DNA from: Promicromonospora panici | GTDB lineage: Bacteria > Actinomycetota > Actinomycetes > Actinomycetales > Cellulomonadaceae | Assembly (NCBI RefSeq): GCF_900608595.1 | Contig: NZ_UWYY01000013.1 | Location: 164,862 to 228,861, forward strand | DNA length: 64,000 bases | Direction: 5' to 3' | In this document: positions 59,275-64,000 of the stretch, piece after piece | Layout: each line of letters opens with the position of its first letter | How positions within the stretch are numbered: the stretch's first letter is position 1 | Program-made: the position numbers and the translations under genes | Notes under the pieces: model-generated | What the model was told of the DNA's origin: nothing | Seen by the model: only the letters and a program-made list of their open reading frames with translations | Database searches by the model: none

Positions 59275-60363
59275 ATGGCTCTTCGGATCGGGATTGTCGG
59301 CTACGGGGGTGCGGGCAGGCAAATCCACGCTCGCCTGGTGCGAGCTGCGGGAATGTCGGTAACGGCAGTCGTCGCGCGGGACTCCGGACGGCGGGTGCAG
59401 GCGGCCGGCGACTGGCCGGGCGCGCGCCTGTTCAACGACCTGCCGTCGATGCTCGGCGAGGCCGGTCTCTACGACCTCGTGGTCATCGCCAGCCCGTCGT
59501 CCCTGCACGCCGAGCACGCCAACGCCGTGTCCCTCGCGGGCAAGCCCTTCGTGCTCGACAAGCCGATAGCGACGACCGCGGCCGAGGCGCGGCGGGTGGT
59601 GAGCGCGGCGTCGTCGTCGGGCACTCCGTTCACCGTGTTCCACAACCGGCGCTGGGACTCCGAGCAGCTCACGCTCAAAGCCCTCCTGAACCGCGGCGAC
59701 CTCGGCTCCGTGCACACCTTCGAGCGGCACTGGGAGCGGTGGCGGCCCAAGCCGCAGCAGCGCTGGAAGGAGAACGACACCGTGGGCGGCGGGCTGCTGC
59801 TCGACCTCGGCCCGCACCTCGTGGACTCCGCGACCCAGCTGTTCGGCCCCGTCGTCGCCGTGTACGCCGAGGCGCGCGCACTCTCCACGCCCACAGAGGA
59901 CGACGTGTTCCTCGTGCTGCACCACGCCGCGAAGGGCAGCGAGCCGGGCACCGTGCCCGGACGGGCTGCCGCGGCGGACGTGCTGTTCGGCGTCGAGCCG
60001 CCCGCCAAGGGCGTGGTCTCCCGGTTGTGGGCCGGATCCCTGGTCGGTGCCCCCGGGCCGCGCACCCGGGTGCTCGGCGACCGCGGCGCCTACCTCGTGA
60101 ACTCGTTCGAGGGCGACGCCTCGCCCTTCGACGTGCTCGACGGCGAACAGCCAGAGGGCACCCACGGCTGGCTGGTGCGCGGACGCGAGCGGACGCCGGT
60201 CCAGCAGCCCCGTGGCGGGCACGGCGACTTCTACACCGCGGTGGCGGACTGGCTCGCCGGCGAGGCCGAGGTCCCCGTCGACCCGGCGGACGCCGTCCGC
60301 ACCGCGGAGGTCCTGGACGCCGCCCGGCTCTCCGCCAGGGAGGGGCGGCTCATCGACGTCTGA
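59275..60363 (+). CDS. Gfo/Idh/MocA family oxidoreductase
   Basis: A 362-residue NAD(P)-dependent dehydrogenase: ALRIGIVGYGGAGRQIHARLVRAAG Rossmann start, LVVIASPSSLHAEHANAVSLAGKPFVLDKPIATT (catalytic Lys in DKP), then the alpha/beta substrate domain with GGGLLLDLGPHLVDSATQLFG. Members oxidise inositol, sugars or trans-dihydrodiols. Its start lies 158 bp from the divergent DUF1524 gene. Substrate unknown. Confidence 0.92.
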   Translation: MALRIGIVGYGGAGRQIHARLVRAAGMSVTAVVARDSGRRVQAAGDWPGARLFNDLPSMLGEAGLYDLVVIASPSSLHAEHANAVSLAGKPFVLDKPIATTAAEARRVVSAASSSGTPFTVFHNRRWDSEQLTLKALLNRGDLGSVHTFERHWERWRPKPQQRWKENDTVGGGLLLDLGPHLVDSATQLFGPVVAVYAEARALSTPTEDDVFLVLHHAAKGSEPGTVPGRAAAADVLFGVEPPAKGVVSRLWAGSLVGAPGPRTRVLGDRGAYLVNSFEGDASPFDVLDGEQPEGTHGWLVRGRERTPVQQPRGGHGDFYTAVADWLAGEAEVPVDPADAVRTAEVLDAARLSAREGRLIDV

Positions 60364-60431
60364 GCCGCCGGGTCCGTCACGAGCATGAGGCGCATACCGT
60401 AGACCTAGTCCGCGCGTCAAGCATCCGGTCA

Positions 60432-60450
60432 GTTCACCCACAGGGTGAAC
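60432..60450. promoter_or_regulatory. perfect dyad before the pseudokinase gene
   Basis: GTTCACCC-ACA-GGGTGAAC is an 8+3+8 perfect inverted repeat 60-78 bp upstream of the GTG start. It could be an operator or a terminator of the upstream gene; no T-tract follows. Confidence 0.45.
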
Positions 60451-60509
60451 GATTCGGCAAATCCTGTGGATAAAGGGCGGGCCGCAAAACGCGGGGTTCT
60501 CATGAATGT

Positions 60510-61976
60510 GTGCACTACATCGAATCAGCGGAACTGGTCCGCGTGGCCGTCCCCACGGAGGCCGCAGCGCGTGCCCTTCTGGTGCGCCGTCTAGACACTC
60601 TCGCGACACTGGACCACCCCCACCTGGTGCCGCTCATCGCCATCTCCCCGAACGGGCCGGACAACCTCGATGTCCGGCTGTCCCGGACGGGAGCTGTCGA
60701 TCTGCCCACCGCCGTCGGCTCGCGGGGTCCCCTGACCGCCGCGGAAGGCTCAGGCGTCACCGTCGCGATCGCGCAGGCGCTCGCAGCCCTGCACAGCGTG
60801 GGCCTCGTCCACGGCGGGGTCCGCCCGACGGATGTGCTGCTGCGCTCCGACGGCAGCGCCATGCTGCGCCCCCGCGTGACGCTCCCGGACCACAGCGACG
60901 ACCCGGTCGACGTCACGTCGCTGGCCACGCTCGTGGAGTCGGTGCTGGGCTTCCCCGGCCCGAGCCTGAACTCGGAGGCCGACGAGGCGCTGCGTGCCGT
61001 GCTGGCCCGCGCCCGTGCGGAGGACCCGCGCGACCGGCCCGAGCCGGGCACGCTCGCTGCTCTCGCGCACGACGCGGTGAAGCCGGAGCCGGTGCGGCTC
61101 CCGGAGGGGTCGTCGCTGGTCTCGGCAGCGCTGAGCGGGCCGGTGCCTATCGCCGGCCACGTGCCGCTCGGCGCCCACACGCCGTCGGCCTGGCGCTCGG
61201 CCGCCAAGACGCTGACCGGCTCCCTCGCCGCAGTCGACGGCAGGGCCTGGGCCGCCTCGGCCCGGCGCCGGGCGACGATGCCGCTCAGCGGCCGTCCCAC
61301 GACAGGGATGATCGGGAAGGTCGGCCAGCCGCGGACCACCGTGGTCTCCGTGGTCGCCGCGGGCATGATCGCGGCGGGCGTCGTCGCGGGTGTCACGGCG
61401 GGGGCCATGGCCCTGCCCGAGGTCTTCGGTGGTGAGGAGCCGGCGGTCGCGGCGCCGTCGCCCGAGGCCTCGGCCCCGCGCTGGGGCGGTATCAGCCCCG
61501 TGGCCAACGCCAAGGACCCGGCGGGTGCGGCGGTCGAGCTCACGGAGCGGCGTCTGGCGCTGCTGGCCGGTGCGGTGTCCGACATCAGCACGGTCAACGT
61601 GGAGGGCTCGCCCGCCTACACGGCCGACAAGCACATTCTCGACGAGCTCAAGGAGAGCGGGGCGCAGGTAGTCGGCGCGTCCGCGGAGGTGGCGTCGACG
61701 GAGGTCGTGACGATGGGGCCCGGCGCCGCGTCGGCGCTGCAGAGCGCAACCACCGCGTCGCGCACCGAGACGACCGGGACGCCGGGCGCCGCGAACGGCG
61801 AGCAGGCGGCCAAGAAGAAGGAACCCATCGAGGCGGTCGTCCGCATCGAGTACACGATCACCGCGCACATGCAGGTGTCGACCGACGGCGAGACGGCGGT
61901 GCCCGAGTCCAAGGAGTCGGCCGACCTGACCCTGGTGTGGACCCCGGGCGGCTGGCGCGTCAGCGAGGTGCGCTGA
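60510..61976 (+). CDS. membrane-anchored pseudokinase-like protein
   Basis: A 488-residue protein whose first ~200 residues resemble the Ser/Thr kinase fold (ARALLVRRLDTLATLDHPHLVPLIA, LAALHSVGLVHGGVRPTDVLL) but lack key catalytic residues: the HRD loop is HGG (101-103), no DFG is seen, and the glycine-rich loop and Lys are absent. It should be catalytically inactive. A transmembrane helix near 276-300 (TTVVSVVAAGMIAAGVVAG) leads to an extracytoplasmic domain of ~180 residues. This layout resembles actinobacterial cell-wall pseudokinases that recruit FHA proteins (the MviN-associated type), but no MurJ is fused. GTG 60510. Confidence 0.7.
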   Translation: MHYIESAELVRVAVPTEAAARALLVRRLDTLATLDHPHLVPLIAISPNGPDNLDVRLSRTGAVDLPTAVGSRGPLTAAEGSGVTVAIAQALAALHSVGLVHGGVRPTDVLLRSDGSAMLRPRVTLPDHSDDPVDVTSLATLVESVLGFPGPSLNSEADEALRAVLARARAEDPRDRPEPGTLAALAHDAVKPEPVRLPEGSSLVSAALSGPVPIAGHVPLGAHTPSAWRSAAKTLTGSLAAVDGRAWAASARRRATMPLSGRPTTGMIGKVGQPRTTVVSVVAAGMIAAGVVAGVTAGAMALPEVFGGEEPAVAAPSPEASAPRWGGISPVANAKDPAGAAVELTERRLALLAGAVSDISTVNVEGSPAYTADKHILDELKESGAQVVGASAEVASTEVVTMGPGAASALQSATTASRTETTGTPGAANGEQAAKKKEPIEAVVRIEYTITAHMQVSTDGETAVPESKESADLTLVWTPGGWRVSEVR

Positions 61977-62928
61977 CCTCGTTCGTCCCTACCACCCAGC
62001 GGGCCGCGTCCTGAGGGGTCGCGTGCGTCCAGGCGAAGTTCGTCCGGGCGAGCACCCCGGGCACGACCCGCTGGGAGGCGACGAGGTCGTCGGCGAACTG
62101 GCCGAGGGCGATCCGCAGCGCGAACCGGGGGACGGGCAGCACCGCCGGGCGGTGCAGGGCCTGGGCGAGCGCGCGGGTCACCGCCCGGTTCGTGGTGGGC
62201 TCCGGCGCGACGGCGTTGACCGGCCCGCGTACGTCCGTACCGATGACGTGGCGGATGGCCGCCAGCTCGTCCGTCAGGGTGATCCAGCTCCACCACTGGC
62301 GGCCGCTGCCGAGCGGCCCGCCGAGACCGACGCGCAGGATCGGCAGCAGCTTGCCGAGCGCCCCGCCCGACGGCGCCAGCACCACCCCGTTGCGCAGCCA
62401 GACGACGCGCGCCCCCGCCTCGGCGGCGGGCGCGGTGGCGTTCTCCCACGCCTCGACCAGGCGCGCGAGGAAGTCGTCACCGCGCCCCGACGCCTCCGTG
62501 AGGACCTCGTCCCCGCGGCTGCCGTACGCCCCGATCGCGGAGGCGTTGACCAGCACGGGCCGGGTGTCGAGCCGCGCGATCGTGCGGGCGATCAGGCTCG
62601 TCGTGGTGGTCCGGGAACCGAGGAGCGTCTGCTTGTAGGCCGGGGTCCAGCGGTGGTCGCCGACCCCGGCGCCCGCCAGGTTCACGACGGCGTCAGCACC
62701 CTCCAGCGCCGCGGGGTCGAGCTCGCCGGTCCGGGGATCCCACAGCACGTGCCGGACGCCCGGTGTCGGGCCCTCGTCCCCGGACCGGGCGCCACCGTCG
62801 CCACTGTTGTCGGCGGACGGCTCGGCGCCGCGGCGCACCAGCCGGCGCACGCTGTCCCCGCGCGCGACGAGGTCCGCGACCAGCGCGGAGCCGATGAGAC
62901 CGTGTGAACCCGCGACCACCACGTCCAT
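61960..62928 (-). CDS. TIGR01777 family epimerase/SDR
   Basis: A 322-residue NAD-dependent epimerase-like SDR (SDR39U1/YfcH type): DVVVAGSHGLIGSALVADLVARGDSVRRLVRR, DAVVNLAGAGVGDHRWTPAYKQTLLGSR, and VNASAIGAYGSRGDEVLTE where YG replaces YxxxK. Function unknown but conserved between sucB and lipB. It overlaps the pseudokinase stop by 17 bp tail-to-tail. Confidence 0.9.
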   Translation of the reverse strand: MDVVVAGSHGLIGSALVADLVARGDSVRRLVRRGAEPSADNSGDGGARSGDEGPTPGVRHVLWDPRTGELDPAALEGADAVVNLAGAGVGDHRWTPAYKQTLLGSRTTTTSLIARTIARLDTRPVLVNASAIGAYGSRGDEVLTEASGRGDDFLARLVEAWENATAPAAEAGARVVWLRNGVVLAPSGGALGKLLPILRVGLGGPLGSGRQWWSWITLTDELAAIRHVIGTDVRGPVNAVAPEPTTNRAVTRALAQALHRPAVLPVPRFALRIALGQFADDLVASQRVVPGVLARTNFAWTHATPQDAARWVVGTNEVSAPR

Positions 62929-63003
62929 GCCGTTGAATCTACCCGCCTGGCGTCGCTGTGACGTGCCGGAACGGTGCCGAACGCGCCGGGACCCTGGGCA
63001 GAC

Positions 63004-63041
63004 GACGGTGGCCGGTACCGAACCCGGAACCGGCCACCGTC
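63004..63041 (-). terminator. hairpin terminator after sucB
   Basis: A perfect 13-bp stem (GACGGTGGCCGGT with reverse complement) around a 12-base loop lies 30 bp after the sucB stop on the minus strand. Confidence 0.75.
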
Positions 63042-63070
63042 AACTGCTGAGCGCTACGCGTCCGTCTGCG

Positions 63071-64000
63071 TCAGAGACCGACCTCCGACTCGAACGCGCC
63101 CTCCTCGATCCGGTTCTTGATCGCCGTCAGGAAGCGGGCGGCGTCCGCGCCGTCGACCAGGCGGTGGTCGTAGGACAGGAAGATGTACGCCATCGAGCGC
63201 ACCGCGATGCTCTCGTTGCCGTCCTTGTCGGTCACGACGACCGGGCGCTTCGTGATGGTGCCGGTGCCCAGGATCGCGGCGTGGCCCAGGGGCACGATGG
63301 GGGTGTCGATGAGCGACCCGCCCGAACCGGTGTTGGTGATGTTGAACGTGCCGCCCGACAGCTCGTCCGGCGTCACCTTGTTCGCCCGGGTGCGGGCGCC
63401 CAGGTCCTGGATCTGACGTGCGATGCCGGCCAGGTTCAGGTCGCCCGCGTTCTTGATGACGGGGACCACGAGCCCACGCTCGGTGTCGACGGCGATGCCG
63501 ACGTTCTCCGAGGGGTGGTAGGTGATCTCGCCCTTCTCGGTGTCGATCGTGGCGTTGATCTTCGGGTAGGCCTTGAGCGCCTCGATCGCGGCCTGCGTGA
63601 AGAACGGCAGGAACGTCAGCTTGGCGCCCTCGCGTGCCGCGAAGGACTCCTTGGCCTTGGCCCGGAGCTGCGCGACGCGGGTGACGTCGACCTCCATGAC
63701 CGTGGTCAGCTGGGCCTGCGACTGCACCGCCTCGAGCATCCGCTCGGCGACGATCTTGCGCAGCCGCGACATCTTCTCGGTGGTGCCCCGCAGCGGCGAC
63801 ACCTCGAGCTTGGCCAGGGCGGACGGCGCCGCCGCGGCGGGTGCCGCGGCCGCGGGTGCGGCGGCGGGTGCCGGAGCGGCCTTGGCCTCGGCGGCCGCGA
63901 GCACGTCCTCCTTGCGGATCCGGCCACCGACGCCGGTGCCCGTCACCTCGGCGACGTCGACGCCCTTCTCCGCGGCGAGCTTGCGCACGAGCGGGGTCAG
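63071..64000 (-). CDS. sucB: 2-oxoacid dehydrogenase E2, dihydrolipoamide acyltransferase (partial)
   Basis: The C-terminal 309 residues of an E2 whose N-terminus lies beyond the window. It starts in the E3-binding domain (LTPLVRKLAAEKGVDVAEVTGTGVGGRIRKEDVL), passes an Ala/Pro linker and ends with the catalytic domain: SRLRKIVAERMLEAVQSQAQLTTVMEVDVT and the active-site SYDHRLVDGADA (His-x3-Asp-Gly). It could be sucB (2-oxoglutarate) or a common pyruvate/branched-chain E2; sucB is the name usually given to the gene at this locus, next to lipB/lipA. The lipoyl domain that LipB and LipA modify would be in the missing part. Confidence 0.93.
   Translation of the reverse strand: MTPLVRKLAAEKGVDVAEVTGTGVGGRIRKEDVLAAAEAKAAPAPAAAPAAAAPAAAAPSALAKLEVSPLRGTTEKMSRLRKIVAERMLEAVQSQAQLTTVMEVDVTRVAQLRAKAKESFAAREGAKLTFLPFFTQAAIEALKAYPKINATIDTEKGEITYHPSENVGIAVDTERGLVVPVIKNAGDLNLAGIARQIQDLGARTRANKVTPDELSGGTFNITNTGSGGSLIDTPIVPLGHAAILGTGTITKRPVVVTDKDGNESIAVRSMAYIFLSYDHRLVDGADAARFLTAIKNRIEEGAFESEVGL

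Noticed and set aside
1..64000. tRNA genes, rRNA, CRISPR arrays, insertion sequences, prophage
   Set aside because: No T-loop-type GGTTCGAATCC text, no regularly spaced repeats with unique spacers, and no transposase or integrase motifs were seen on reading both strands. A dedicated tRNA scan could still find an atypical one.

Overview
The window is about 70% G+C, carries dense genes on both strands with frequent GTG/TTG starts and 1-4 bp stop/start overlaps, and contains typical actinobacterial markers: a polyphosphate glucokinase, two glutamine synthetases with GlnE, a DUF4191 membrane protein, lipA/lipB and a sucB-type E2. The secreted xylanase and carbohydrate esterase with ricin-type lectin modules at the left edge fit a plant-polymer degrader of the Micrococcales (Promicromonosporaceae or Cellulomonadaceae are my guess, by inference only).

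Layout. 0-3.2 kb: secreted GH10 xylanase and a secreted feruloyl/PHB-type esterase, the latter behind a CebR-like operator. 3.2-5.0 kb: gene-poor stretch with an intact small gene of unknown function, a decayed copy of it (2-bp insertion plus a deletion of about 445 bp), shared repeats and a perfect 30-bp palindrome. 5.0-6.7 kb: MerR regulator with a coupled small protein, divergent from a DHFR-like reductase. 7.1-11.8 kb: acyl-CoA dehydrogenase, etfB, etfA and a membrane cytochrome b with a long disordered, motif-repeating N-terminus; probably one electron-transfer unit. 11.9-14.9 kb: CsbD, SRPBCC, HxlR with a secreted protein, and an APH-type phosphotransferase. 14.9-19.7 kb: LysR regulator divergent from a five-gene NAD(P)-dependent oxidoreductase operon containing three F420/NADP reductase-type paralogues. 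19.7-20.6 kb: gene remnants (HD hydrolase, GNAT). 20.6-28.8 kb: HxlR/SnoaL pair, small exporter, PPOX protein, chromate transporter, LLM flavin oxidoreductase, HAD phosphatase, NlpC/P60 peptidase, histidine phosphatase, methyltransferase. 28.8-33.3 kb: GntR-controlled four-carbon acid-sugar catabolic operon. 33.4-38.6 kb: MerR/SDR pair, HelD/HelR-like RNA polymerase helicase, DUF3467 protein, STAS anti-anti-sigma factor.

38.7-64 kb holds the conserved housekeeping backbone: ppgK, a small conserved protein, panB, glnA2, glnE, then (after an accessory insert at 45.5-53.7 kb) glnA, DUF4191, lipA, lipB, a TIGR01777 epimerase and sucB. The insert carries LysR/EamA/SDR, a ribosomal-protection GTPase and an ArsR-controlled MFS exporter operon. 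A second small insert (58.4-62.0 kb) holds a secreted DUF1524 nuclease, a Gfo/Idh/MocA oxidoreductase and a membrane-anchored pseudokinase.

No tRNA, rRNA, CRISPR array, complete insertion sequence or prophage was seen. I did not find a clearly new multi-gene system. The best candidates for something undescribed are the ETF-linked cytochrome b with repeated GLPR..GG..WPP motifs, the tandem NADP-oxidoreductase cluster, the duplicated small-gene/repeat region at 3.3-4.4 kb, the 16-bp tandem repeat/hairpin between glnA2 and glnE, and the pseudokinase membrane protein.
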